Shown here piece by piece: positions 53,047-61,968 of a stretch of 64,000 nt of DNA. The notes under the pieces are model-generated. The model was not told the DNA's origin. It did not search any database and was given only the letters and a program-made list of their open reading frames with translations. The DNA comes from Pedobacter terrae (GTDB lineage Bacteria > Bacteroidota > Bacteroidia > Sphingobacteriales > Sphingobacteriaceae). The first letter of the stretch is position 1. Each line of letters opens with the position of its first letter. The position numbers were made by a program, and so were the translations under genes. The stretch is taken from positions 248,001-312,000 of the forward strand of contig NZ_FNCH01000003.1 in assembly GCF_900100705.1 (NCBI RefSeq), given 5' to 3'.

Positions 53047-53301
53047 GCCCGGCCATATAGGTTGTCAACTTTAATAAGCACTTTGCTGGGAAGTTGACAA
53101 CTCTGAAATTCAATAATGGTGCTGTTAGATGTTACCATCTAACAGTTAAAGACATTGTATTTTATAGTAATGCCCGACACGAGTTGTCGACTTTAATAAC
53201 CACTTTGCGAGAAAGTTGACAGCTCTGAATTCAACAAAAAGGCCGCTTTAGCATTGCTAAAGCGGCCTTTCCTTTTAGAGATATTTGTTAATTCTTCTGC
53301 A
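53047..53301. repeat. 255-base spacer built of hairpins and a duplicated 52-mer
   Basis: Two direct 52-base copies (53061-53112 and 53183-53234; pattern GTTGTCAACTTTAATAA..CACTTTG) each fold through arms such as GTTGTCAACTT/AAGTTGACAAC. Between them is a perfect 10 bp stem CTGTTAGATG/CATCTAACAG (53122-53145) with a TTAC loop. A 15 bp terminator at 53238-53270 follows. No ORF. Confidence 0.75.
53238..53270. terminator. Bidirectional terminator between the SPFH gene and prc
   Basis: Perfect 15 bp stem AAAGGCCGCTTTAGC/GCTAAAGCGGCCTTT with a 3-base loop. T-rich or A-rich flanks on both sides fit convergent genes. Confidence 0.9.
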
Positions 53302-55452
53302 CTATATACCTAAGTTCATTACATAACTACCAGATTGCTGCATAAAATCGCCCATTACCCTTAGCGATTCATCTTCAATAAAATCGAATGCATCTTGTTT
53401 AGTTACTTTATCTCCCTTTTTAAGTGCAGGCAATCCTCTTAACGCCCTTAATTCGTTTTGTCTGGCTAGTGTTTTAGCTTCCTGCGCATCGCGTTCAGCT
53501 TTAAGTTTTGCCTCGTTTAAAGTTACAGAAACTTCGCTATCACGTTTTTTAAGGTCTGCAATATCTTGTTTCAGGTATTTAAAATCCAGGGAGTTTGCAA
53601 TACGTTGCTCGCTATTTTTAATCAATTGTGCCTTAACAGCAGTTAAATTTGCAACTGCTTTAAAGTTCGAACTAGGAATAACATCCCAAGGCAAAGCAGA
53701 TGGTTCTGTATCTTCTCCAATTTTATCCATTGGGTAAACAGAAGGGAAAACAACATCAGGAGTTACGCCTTTGTGTTGTGTGCTGCTACCTGCTACACGG
53801 TAAAATTTTGCCATGGTTAAATTGATCTGGCCTAAATTAATATCAGCAGGGTTGGCACTGCTGGGAGAAGTTCCTACAGTTTTATCTTTTGAGATCAATC
53901 CTGCTAACCTTTGCAGCATATTTGGGTTTACCAGCTTATTTAAATCGATTGAAGATTGAACAGTACCTTTGCCATAGGTTTGGCTACCCATAATAATCCC
54001 ACGTCCATAATCTTGTATAGCGCCTGCAAATATTTCTGATGCCGATGCGCTTAGGCGATCTACCATTACACCAAATGGACCATCCCAGGCCACACCACTG
54101 TTTTCATCCTGGTCTACTTCGATTTTTCCACGTAAATCTTTTACCTGTACAACAGGTCCTTTATCGATAAACAATCCGGTTAATGATATGGCTTCAACCA
54201 ATGATCCTCCACCGTTTCCACGTAAATCCATTACAATTGCATTTACCTTATCGTAGGTTTTTAAGGAGTCAATTAATTTTTTAACATCTCGGGTAGTACT
54301 TTTGTAATTTTTATCACCTGCATTTGCGGCTTTAAAATCTGCATAAAATGCTGGTAAGGTAATAATTCCGATTTTATAATCTTTACCATTACTGTTAATG
54401 GTTTTAACTTTCTTTTTTGCACTTGTTTCTTCCAAAACAATTCTGTCACGAACCAATTCTATAATTACTGGTTTCGATGACATTTCTTTACCTGCAGGAA
54501 TTACTTTTAAACGAACCTTGGTTCCTTTCGGGCCTTTGATTTTTGAAACGGTGTTGTCTAACCTCCATCCTACAACATCCACAAACTCCCCGTCGCCTTG
54601 TGCCACAGCAATGATTCTATCTCCAGCGCTCAACTGTTTACCTTTAAAAGCAGGTCCGCCAGCAATGATTTCTGAAATTTTAACAACTTCATTTTCTAAT
54701 TGTAAACGGGCACCAATACCTTCGAAAGAGCGGGACATATCTTCATTGAATGCTGCCGCATTGGTTGGGTTAAAATAATTGGTATGCGGATCAATGGATT
54801 CGGTAAAAGCATCCATCAAAATTTGGAAAACATCCTGGTTATTGGTTTTTGACGTTTGCGACTGTAGGTTTTTATAGCGTTTGGTTAGTGTTTCTACATT
54901 CTTTGCTTCGGCAGTACCAGCTAAATTTAGGTTGATTAATTCGTATTTAACACGTTTTTTCCAGTTATCATTTAATGCTGTTAAAGAAGTTGCCCATGGC
55001 TGTTTTTCCCTATCGTATACATAAGTATCGTTTTGGTTAAAATCAAATTTTGTTTTAATCTGCGCCAGAGAATAATTGAAATATTCGTTAAGTCTTTTAG
55101 CGTAAACGTTGTAAATGAAAAATGGACCGCTCAGATCGCCGTTTTTGAAATCATCATCTAAGGTAGATCTGTATTTGTCAAATTCCTTGATATCTGATGC
55201 CAGAAAGTAATTTTTGCCTGGATCTAAAGATTTGATATACTTATCTAAAACAATAGATGAAATGGAATCGTTGATTTGAATTTTTTTGTAATTATAACTC
55301 TCAATCAAATTTACAATCTCTTTTATAACGAGTTGCTGTTGCTCATCAGGTTTCACATTGGTAATCCCCTCCACCATGGGCTGAGTTTTAGGTGCAGCCT
55401 GACAAGCAAGCACTGCTGCAGTAAAAATTACAAAAAATATTCTCTTTAACAT
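53302..55452 (-). CDS. prc: Tail-specific (carboxy-terminal processing) protease, S41 family
   Basis: 716 residues from ATG 55452, where a lipobox (Cys17, AVLAC) directly follows; the frame is open to 55515. An N-terminal DUF3340-type region leads into a PDZ domain (about 230-330, GIGARLQLENEVVKISEII). The S41 catalytic Ser/Lys pair is in RLSASASEIFAGAI and QTYGKGTVQSS (near residues 475-505). A charged C-terminus (about 610-690) follows. It degrades proteins or lipoproteins tagged at their C-termini in the periplasm. Terminator hairpin shared with the SPFH gene. Confidence 0.92.
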   Translation of the reverse strand: MLKRIFFVIFTAAVLACQAAPKTQPMVEGITNVKPDEQQQLVIKEIVNLIESYNYKKIQINDSISSIVLDKYIKSLDPGKNYFLASDIKEFDKYRSTLDDDFKNGDLSGPFFIYNVYAKRLNEYFNYSLAQIKTKFDFNQNDTYVYDREKQPWATSLTALNDNWKKRVKYELINLNLAGTAEAKNVETLTKRYKNLQSQTSKTNNQDVFQILMDAFTESIDPHTNYFNPTNAAAFNEDMSRSFEGIGARLQLENEVVKISEIIAGGPAFKGKQLSAGDRIIAVAQGDGEFVDVVGWRLDNTVSKIKGPKGTKVRLKVIPAGKEMSSKPVIIELVRDRIVLEETSAKKKVKTINSNGKDYKIGIITLPAFYADFKAANAGDKNYKSTTRDVKKLIDSLKTYDKVNAIVMDLRGNGGGSLVEAISLTGLFIDKGPVVQVKDLRGKIEVDQDENSGVAWDGPFGVMVDRLSASASEIFAGAIQDYGRGIIMGSQTYGKGTVQSSIDLNKLVNPNMLQRLAGLISKDKTVGTSPSSANPADINLGQINLTMAKFYRVAGSSTQHKGVTPDVVFPSVYPMDKIGEDTEPSALPWDVIPSSNFKAVANLTAVKAQLIKNSEQRIANSLDFKYLKQDIADLKKRDSEVSVTLNEAKLKAERDAQEAKTLARQNELRALRGLPALKKGDKVTKQDAFDFIEDESLRVMGDFMQQSGSYVMNLGI

Positions 55453-55525
55453 TTCTTTAAATGATTTAAAATCCATTTCCAATTCTATATAGCCAATATG
55501 ATACCATTTTAGCAAAAAAACAAAA

Positions 55526-55551
55526 AAGAGACAGCATTATTACCGTCTCTT
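55526..55551 (-). terminator. Terminator of the TPR gene
   Basis: Minus strand: stem AAGAGAC/GTCTCTT with a 12-base loop, then TTTTTTGTTTTTTTGC. It lies 170 bases after the TPR gene stop. Confidence 0.7.
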
Positions 55552-55721
55552 GTTATATTTTATCAAATCTAACTAAAAGCTTTTTATTTAACAATTTCTC
55601 ATGTAGAACGTTGAGTATAATTTTTTGTTTTACCCAAAACAGAAATTTGTTTAGTTACAACCCCTTACAGCTAATTATAAACAAAATGGAAGAAAAATTT
55701 ACAGAAAAATGTGTTGCCTGG

Positions 55722-56411
55722 TTAGCTTGGGTTTACCTTTTTACCGGTGGTTTTGTTGGCAATTGTCTCTCTGGCATCTTTAATCTGTGTTTTATACTGA
55801 CTGGTTTTGATGGAGTTTGCCAGCCATTCGGCCGATTTAAGATCTCTCAGTGCAAGCGTAAAATCTTTCTTTTTAATTTTAACCTGAACAATGCCTAGAA
55901 TAGATTCGATGTAAGCGTTATTGCTTTTTAACTGTTTTGCCAGGATACCTTGCTGGGTGTAGAACCACATGGACTGTGTATACTTGGTATTGGCCAGATA
56001 AACTTTGCCCAAAAGGCTGTAAGTGTTCATTATTCCTGCCCTGTTCCCGGTTTTAGAATAATTTTTTAGTGCCACATTTAAGAGGATTTGCTCCGCATCG
56101 GCGAAACGGCCAAGTTGATAGTGCATATTGCTCATTTTGATAACGGCCAGTCCGTACCTATTGAAGTTTTTTACGGAGTTATATTCAAAAGCTGCCTTGC
56201 CAAATAAGGTGAGGGCTTCGTTGTAATCGCCTTTCCGCTCGAAATCTTCTGCTTCCTCAAAAAAAGAATTCCCATCTTCCAACTCAAATTTAGATACCGC
56301 TATACTGATCGCATTACCATTAGGTTCCTGGATCTCAGATTTATCTAGATTTTGAGCTTGTAGTTGTAATGATGCAAAAAGGCCAATTAAAGCCAATACA
56401 ATTTTGGTCAT
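55722..56411 (-). CDS. Secreted tetratricopeptide-like protein
   Basis: 229 residues with a signal peptide (about 1-20, LQLQAQ). At least four TPR-like helix pairs follow (for example FFEEAEDFERKGDYNEALTL, GRFADAEQILLNVALKNYSK), ending in a basic tail (NKTTGKKVNPS). It follows iaaA by 29 bases on the same strand, so it may be co-transcribed with the cyanophycin-degradation genes. Any role there is not evident. Overlapping plus-strand frames are shadows. Confidence 0.75.
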   Translation of the reverse strand: MTKIVLALIGLFASLQLQAQNLDKSEIQEPNGNAISIAVSKFELEDGNSFFEEAEDFERKGDYNEALTLFGKAAFEYNSVKNFNRYGLAVIKMSNMHYQLGRFADAEQILLNVALKNYSKTGNRAGIMNTYSLLGKVYLANTKYTQSMWFYTQQGILAKQLKSNNAYIESILGIVQVKIKKKDFTLALRDLKSAEWLANSIKTSQYKTQIKDARETIANKTTGKKVNPS

Positions 56412-56440
56412 GCAACAAAAATAATACTTTAAATCTAATT

Positions 56441-57283
56441 TCAGCTAAATACCTGTAAATTAACATCAAAAGATGCCCAAACCATGTAAGGGTGCGAGTC
56501 GCAATGGTAAACTTCACCTGTTGCAGTAATACCTACAACACCTGCAAAGCCATCAAAGGCTTTAAGTTCTGCAAAAGATTTATCCGTTGCTTCTTTTAAA
56601 GAAAAACCATCGGTAACGCGGGTCACAATTTTTGCAGCCAGGGCACCGCTTACAATATCTTCACCTACTCCGGTACAGGAAATACCGGCATGTTGATTGG
56701 CATAGTTGCCTGCTACGGTTGCAGAGTCGCTTACCCGGCAAGGAATTTCAAATCCTTTTCCGCCGGTTGATGTTGCTGCAGCTAAATTTCCATCTGCATC
56801 AAGTGCTACACAGCCTACTGTTCCTTTATTGTTCTTTTGGTTTAATTTAGCTTCGTATTCTGATTGGCGCTGTGCTGTAATCGGATCAAAATATTCAAAA
56901 CCATTTGTTCTGGCAAATTGCTGGGCACCCGCTCCACTAAGCACCCGGTCATCGGATGTGAGCAGTTTCTGTGCAATCTCTACAGGGTTTTTAACATCTT
57001 CTACATTAATTACACCGCTAAATTTCTCGGTTTTGCCATCCATTAAGGCGGCACTTAACCTTACTTTTCCATCGCTTTGGATCTGCGAACCAATACCCGC
57101 GTTAAATAGATCGTTATCTTCCAACAATGCAACTGTATAAACAACGGTTTCTAAAGCAGTATGTGTTTTTAGATATTCATGTCCGAGCGTAACAATTGAA
57201 GCTAAAGCATCTTGTTTAGCTTTTTTCGTTTCCTGGTTGGTAGACGATTCGCTGAAGAAACCGCCATGTATGATTAGTTTCAT
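56441..57283 (-). CDS. iaaA: Isoaspartyl dipeptidase / type III asparaginase-like hydrolase
   Basis: 280-residue Ntn hydrolase that cuts isoaspartyl peptides, such as the beta-Asp-Arg dipeptide left by cyanophycinase, and L-asparagine. The nucleophile Thr155 sits in NNKGTVGCVALD and becomes the N-terminus after self-cleavage; STGGKGFEIPCRVSDSATVA and CTGVGEDIV are typical. No signal peptide, so cytoplasmic. It lies between cphB and a TPR gene; context supports a cyanophycin role, though the family is also general protein repair. Confidence 0.9.
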   Translation of the reverse strand: MKLIIHGGFFSESSTNQETKKAKQDALASIVTLGHEYLKTHTALETVVYTVALLEDNDLFNAGIGSQIQSDGKVRLSAALMDGKTEKFSGVINVEDVKNPVEIAQKLLTSDDRVLSGAGAQQFARTNGFEYFDPITAQRQSEYEAKLNQKNNKGTVGCVALDADGNLAAATSTGGKGFEIPCRVSDSATVAGNYANQHAGISCTGVGEDIVSGALAAKIVTRVTDGFSLKEATDKSFAELKAFDGFAGVVGITATGEVYHCDSHPYMVWASFDVNLQVFS

Positions 57284-57381
57284 TTTTTTAGTATCGATGT
57301 TAGCATTGGGATTCGAATATCAGGTAGTGAGATGTGAATTTACGTAAACTGAAAACCACAAACTGCCTAATGTAAACTAAA

Positions 57382-58257
57382 CTAGGCTATAGGAACAACC
57401 TTTGGATGATGGATCACCAGGCTATGGTCTGTTAAATCGTAAACGTCTCCATCGCACATCACATGTACCACCATGTTTTTAATAGAAACAGGCTGCCCCA
57501 TTTCTACATCGGTTAAATTGGTATCGGCCATGGTGCGGCCATCTACTAAAATGACCATTCCAGAGCCAATGGCTTCCATTTTATGTCCATCAGCAATAAA
57601 AAGACCGGTGTCTTCGCCAAGTCCGATCCCTAAAATACCAGGATTACTGGCCGCGGCATACAACAAGCGACCAATTCTGCCGCGTTGAACAAAATGTGTA
57701 TCTACAATAACATCATCTATAAAGCCTAATCCTCCTGTAATTTTAACCTCTCCTTTAAGTAAAGCATCTTTACTGCTTCCCTGATAAATCATGTTTTTGG
57801 AGCTTGCAGCTGCTCCGGCCGAAGTACCTGCAATGACCACGGGTTCATTTCTATATTTGTCTAATAGAATCTGATGGGTTTTTGTGCCACCGAATATTGA
57901 AGAAAGGCGGAGCTGATCACCACCGGTAAAGATAATCACTTCTGCAGCCTTGATCCGCTCATAATTTTCATCAGAATTGGCTTCTTCCCGGTTGGTAATA
58001 TTAAGTACACCAACATTATGCACATCTAATTGTGCATAAGCCTTGATATATTCTTCACCAACTTTTTCAGGCATTAATGATGCTGTCGTAATGATCTCGA
58101 AACGGGATTGGGTGTCCCTTAATGATTCCGTAGTAATCCGTTTTAAAATTCCACGCTCGAAAAAATTCATATTTTCAGGCAGTCCAAATTGCGTTTCTGC
58201 GAAGCTACCTGTATTTATTGCGCCACCAATGATGATGAGTTTACCTTTCGGAACCAT
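57382..58257 (-). CDS. cphB: Cyanophycinase
   Basis: 291-residue serine hydrolase that cuts cyanophycin to beta-Asp-Arg. The nucleophile Ser146 lies in the elbow GTSAGAAAS. Other matches: GKLIIIGGAINTGS at the start, FTGGDQLRLSS near residue 110, and FIDDVIVDTHFVQRGRIGRL near 176. No signal peptide, so it acts on intracellular granules. It stands divergent from cphA; a -7 box TATATTTG on the minus strand (58288-58295) precedes it by 30 bases. Confidence 0.95.
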   Translation of the reverse strand: MVPKGKLIIIGGAINTGSFAETQFGLPENMNFFERGILKRITTESLRDTQSRFEIITTASLMPEKVGEEYIKAYAQLDVHNVGVLNITNREEANSDENYERIKAAEVIIFTGGDQLRLSSIFGGTKTHQILLDKYRNEPVVIAGTSAGAAASSKNMIYQGSSKDALLKGEVKITGGLGFIDDVIVDTHFVQRGRIGRLLYAAASNPGILGIGLGEDTGLFIADGHKMEAIGSGMVILVDGRTMADTNLTDVEMGQPVSIKNMVVHVMCDGDVYDLTDHSLVIHHPKVVPIA

Positions 58258-58287
58258 TCTGTGTGTATTATAATTGTATCAAAAAAC

Positions 58288-58295
58288 CCAAATAT
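58288..58295 (-). promoter_or_regulatory. -7 box of cphB
   Basis: Minus-strand TATATTTG, exact match, in the 295-base spacer shared with cphA. No comparable box is seen on the cphA side. Confidence 0.55.
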
Positions 58296-58552
58296 ATAGG
58301 CTTAAGATAAAAAACACGACTTTTTTTGTAAAGAATATTCAATTTATTAACAAAAGTTGAAATATTATAGCCTAAAATTGACAGGATTGTACTTGAAAAT
58401 AAAACAAATACACCTTAAAATTGATTTAGCTAAATGAAACGTCTATTTTCAAAATAAATGCATAATTTACAGTCATCAATTTCATTCTTAAAATTGAGTA
58501 AAAAGAGCGATTGCTAAATCTCTCTTTAGCATAAAAAAGAACAAAACATTAC

Positions 58553-61168
58553 ATGAAGATATTAAATATACAAGTATTAAGAGGACCAAACATATGGTCT
58601 ATTAGCCGCAAGAAATTGATCCAGATGCGATTGGATTTAGAAGATTTGGAGCAAAAACCCACCAATGTAATAGACGGATTTAGCGAAAGGATGGAGAAAC
58701 TGTTGCCCAGCATGTTTACCCATCGTTGCTCAAAAGGTGTTGAAGGTGGATTTTTTACCCGTGTGAAAGAAGGAACCTGGATGGGGCACGTAATTGAACA
58801 CATTGCACTCGAAATTCAGACACTTGCCGGTATGGAAACTGGCTTTGGCAGAACACGTATGACCAAAACCGAAGGTATTTATAATGTGGTTTTTAGCTAC
58901 CTGGAGGAAAAGGTTGGGGTTTACTCGGCCGAAGCAGCAGTTAGAATTGCCGAAGCATTGATCAACAATGAAGAGTACGATTTAGAACACGATATCCGCA
59001 GAATGAAAGAGATACGTGAACTGGAAGCCTTAGGCCCTAGTACAGGTTCGATTGTAGAGGAAGCGGTAAAAAGAAGCATTCCATGGATAAGATTAAATAA
59101 AAGTTCATTGGTGCAGTTGGGTTATGGTAAAAATCAGGTTCGTTTTAGGGCCACCATGACCGAAAAAACAAGTAGTATTGCTGTAGATCTGGCCAGTAAT
59201 AAGGAAGAAACGAAGCGTTTGCTTACCGAAGCTGCCATTCCGGTAGCCGCAGGCGTAACCATTTCTAATCCTGAAGACCTCGAAGCTTCCGTTAAAAAGG
59301 TTGGATTTCCCTTAGTTTTTAAACCGCTTGATGGCAACCACGGTAAAGGGGCGACCATTAATATAAAAACAATGGAAGATGCTGTAGCAGCTTTTGAATA
59401 TGCCAAAACGTATTCTCGAAGGGTAATTATTGAAAAATACATTACCGGATTTGATTTTCGTGTGCTGGTCATTGATCATAAAGTGGTTGCTGCAGCACAA
59501 CGCGATCCGGCGCATGTAAAAGGAAACGGGATCCATACCATCCAGGAATTAATTGATCAGGAAAATGAAGATCCGCGTCGTGGTTATGGTCATGAGAACG
59601 TGTTAACGGAAATAGCTGTTGATCGTGATACGTTGGATTTATTAGCCAAAAAAGAATATACCTTAGAAACCATTCCGGAAAAAGGAGAGGTGGTTTATTT
59701 AAAATCTACCGCCAATTTAAGTACGGGAGGAACATCCATTGATGTTACAGACATTGTTCACCCACAGAATATTTTCATCTGCGAAAGGATTTCGAGGGTA
59801 ATCGGATTGGATATCTGCGGTATCGATATCATGGCACAGAATCTTACCCAACCGTTAACTGAAAATGGCGGTGTGGTATTGGAAGTTAATGCTGCTCCTG
59901 GTTTCAGGATGCACCTGGCACCGAGCGAAGGATTGCCACGTAACGTTGCGGCACCTGTAATCGATATGCTTTATCCGCAGGGAAAATTGTCACAGATCCC
60001 GATTATTGCAGTTACGGGAACCAATGGAAAAACGACCACGACCCGTCTAATTGCACACATTATCCGTAGTAATGGTAAACGTGTAGGTTTTACTACTAGT
60101 GATGGGGTGTATGTGCACAATACGATGTTAATGAAAGGCGATACTACCGGACCGGTAAGTGCCGAATTTATTTTAAAAGACCCGACAGTAGAGTTTGCCG
60201 TTTTGGAAACAGCCCGTGGCGGAATTTTAAGGGCAGGCTTAGGATTTAATGCCTGCGATATCGGTGTGGTTACCAATATCCAGGAAGATCACCTGGGGCT
60301 TTCTGACATTCATAATCTTGACGATTTAACCCGGGTTAAAGCTGTGGTAATTGGTGCGGTGCGCCGCAAAGGTTGGGCTGTGCTAAATGCCGACAACGGT
60401 TATTGTGTTCGCATTGCTAAAGATGCACGTTGCAATGTTGCTTATTTCAGTATGGATGAGAATAATCCTGTAGTAAAAGAGCATTGTAGAAAAGGCGGAA
60501 TTGCTGCCATTTATGAAAATGGGTTCATCACCATTAAAACCGGCGATTGGAAATTAAGGGTAGATAAAGCCACCCACATTCCTTTAACCTTTGGTGGTTC
60601 TGTAAACTTTATGATTCAGAATGTACTGGCGGCGACGTTAGCAGCCTATTTATGGGGTTATAAACCTGAAGATATCCGTTTATCATTAGAAACCTTTATC
60701 CCTTCTGCAGCGCATACGCCTGGAAGGATGAATATTTTCAGGTTCAAAGATTTTAAAGTACTGGTTGATTTTGCGCATAATCCTGATGGATTTAATGGTG
60801 TAAAAGGTTTCTTGCAGGGCGTTGAGGCTACCGAGCAGGTTGGAATTATTTCGGCAACAGGAGATAGAAGAGACGAGGATATTTTGGAAACGGCCCGTAT
60901 TTCTGCACAGATGTTTGATAAGATCTACATTTGTCAGGAGAAATATCTCCGCGGCAGACAACAGCAAGAATTGGTTGATTTGCTGATTAAAGGGATAAAA
61001 GAAGTTGACCCTGATAAAGAAATTATTGTAAACAATAAAAGTACAGCTTGTTTACAGATCGCGATTGAAACTGCTAAAAAAGGTTCTTACTTAACCATTT
61101 TAAGTAATACGATTGATAATACCATTCAGCGTGTTACAGAACATTTGGATAAGGAATTGGAATCCTAG
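58553..61168 (+). CDS. cphA: Cyanophycin synthetase
   Basis: 871-residue two-step ligase adding Asp and then Arg to the growing polymer, using ATP. The N-terminal domain (1-160, MKILNIQVLRGPNIWSISRK) is followed by an ATP-grasp module (about 220-480, LVFKPLDGNHGKGATINIKT and GVVLEVNAAPGFRMHL). Then comes a Mur-ligase-like module with the P-loop GTNGKTTTT (near residue 488) and its C-terminal domain (DFAHNPDGFNGV near 745). Length matches type I CphA (about 870-900). No signal peptide. Confidence 0.96.
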   Translation: MKILNIQVLRGPNIWSISRKKLIQMRLDLEDLEQKPTNVIDGFSERMEKLLPSMFTHRCSKGVEGGFFTRVKEGTWMGHVIEHIALEIQTLAGMETGFGRTRMTKTEGIYNVVFSYLEEKVGVYSAEAAVRIAEALINNEEYDLEHDIRRMKEIRELEALGPSTGSIVEEAVKRSIPWIRLNKSSLVQLGYGKNQVRFRATMTEKTSSIAVDLASNKEETKRLLTEAAIPVAAGVTISNPEDLEASVKKVGFPLVFKPLDGNHGKGATINIKTMEDAVAAFEYAKTYSRRVIIEKYITGFDFRVLVIDHKVVAAAQRDPAHVKGNGIHTIQELIDQENEDPRRGYGHENVLTEIAVDRDTLDLLAKKEYTLETIPEKGEVVYLKSTANLSTGGTSIDVTDIVHPQNIFICERISRVIGLDICGIDIMAQNLTQPLTENGGVVLEVNAAPGFRMHLAPSEGLPRNVAAPVIDMLYPQGKLSQIPIIAVTGTNGKTTTTRLIAHIIRSNGKRVGFTTSDGVYVHNTMLMKGDTTGPVSAEFILKDPTVEFAVLETARGGILRAGLGFNACDIGVVTNIQEDHLGLSDIHNLDDLTRVKAVVIGAVRRKGWAVLNADNGYCVRIAKDARCNVAYFSMDENNPVVKEHCRKGGIAAIYENGFITIKTGDWKLRVDKATHIPLTFGGSVNFMIQNVLAATLAAYLWGYKPEDIRLSLETFIPSAAHTPGRMNIFRFKDFKVLVDFAHNPDGFNGVKGFLQGVEATEQVGIISATGDRRDEDILETARISAQMFDKIYICQEKYLRGRQQQELVDLLIKGIKEVDPDKEIIVNNKSTACLQIAIETAKKGSYLTILSNTIDNTIQRVTEHLDKELES

Positions 61169-61194
61169 CCAATATCGTTTTTCCTGCCGTTGAT

Positions 61195-61317
61195 CATCAC
61201 CCTGATCTGATAGCTATAGGATTTATTTCAGGGCCCATATCATTAGTTGCTGACCACAGAGTAGTATTAGGCCTTTAAAACAATAGAAACTGCTAATAAA
61301 ACAAATTCAGCATGACG
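61195..61317. repeat. CATCACCCTGATCTGATAG...GCATGACG mosaic repeat
   Basis: A diverged relative of 36091-36219: CACCCTGATCTGATAGCTAT at the left, ATTTATTTCAGGG next, then GCTGACCACAGAGTAG, and AAATTCAGCATGACG at the right. The left end is damaged (CATCA for CGTCA; GATAGCTATAGG for GATAGCTATCGG). Confidence 0.75.
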
Positions 61318-61330
61318 ATGTGGTTAAAAA

Positions 61331-61367
61331 AAACCTCCCCTGATTATGATCAAAGGAGGTTTTTTTT
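61331..61367. terminator. Terminator between cphA and the PA2169-type gene
   Basis: AAACCTCC/GGAGGTTT stem with a 16-base loop; A-run before and T-run after make it bidirectional for the convergent pair. Confidence 0.85.
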
Positions 61368-61386
61368 ATTATCTGTGTATGGCTAA

Positions 61387-61842
61387 TTAAGCCTGGGCAT
61401 CACGTAATCTTTTGATTTCATCATGCGACACTCTTAAAGAGGCCTTTTGCTCTGAAATCAATTCTCTGACATTAGAAGGAATATCTTCCTCTTCAAGAGC
61501 CATTTTATATGCATTTTGTGCAGCATCCTCACCAAACTCACAATTGTTTAAAACTGTTTTACGATCGTGGCCGGTAAAAAGTGCTTTAACATCCATCCAT
61601 GCCCTGTATATTTTGCCTGAATTGGTAGTTCCAGTTTCGATATCTTCGCCAAAGGCCGATACTTCAGTTGCCAAAGCCATTTTGTATTTTTGACTTTCGC
61701 TTATCATATTTAAAAATAACGTCTTCAAATCGGCATCTTCATCTTTTAATTCCTGACGGGCTTTTTCATAACCTTCTATACGGTCATTGTTAATTTGAAT
61801 TAAGTCATTTAATACTTCTGCTGTTTCTGTTGTCGTTTTCAT
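61387..61842 (-). CDS. PA2169-family (DUF2383) four-helix-bundle protein
   Basis: 151-residue ferritin-like helical protein of the PA2169/DUF2383 family. Conserved features: LNDLIQINNDRIEGYEKA at the start (Asn/Asp/Glu-rich helix 1), a middle YRAWMDVKALFTG, and CEFGEDAAQNAYKMALEE. Family role is unclear; members are often stress-linked. Cytoplasmic, single gene with its own terminator. Confidence 0.85.
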   Translation of the reverse strand: MKTTTETAEVLNDLIQINNDRIEGYEKARQELKDEDADLKTLFLNMISESQKYKMALATEVSAFGEDIETGTTNSGKIYRAWMDVKALFTGHDRKTVLNNCEFGEDAAQNAYKMALEEEDIPSNVRELISEQKASLRVSHDEIKRLRDAQA

Positions 61843-61968
61843 GTTCTTTATTTTTATAGTTTTGATGTTATAAAAGCAACATGAGCAATTAAAAAAGGTT
61901 TGTTATTTTTTTAATTGCCTACAACGCTAAGCTATAATGGTCATTTAGGTCAGGCAATGATACCGTCA

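Noticed and set aside
53061..53234. Two 52-base direct repeats resembling a minimal CRISPR
   Set aside because: Only two copies, each an inverted repeat longer than a CRISPR repeat, the spacer holds its own perfect hairpin, and no cas gene is present.
55611..55898. Plus-strand frame over the TPR gene 3' end
   Set aside because: Mostly antisense to the TPR gene, which has a signal peptide and clear helices; the frame product has no recognisable features.
58258..58552. Riboswitch or leader RNA upstream of cphA
   Set aside because: The spacer is AT-rich with no strong stems; only a cphB -7 box is seen.
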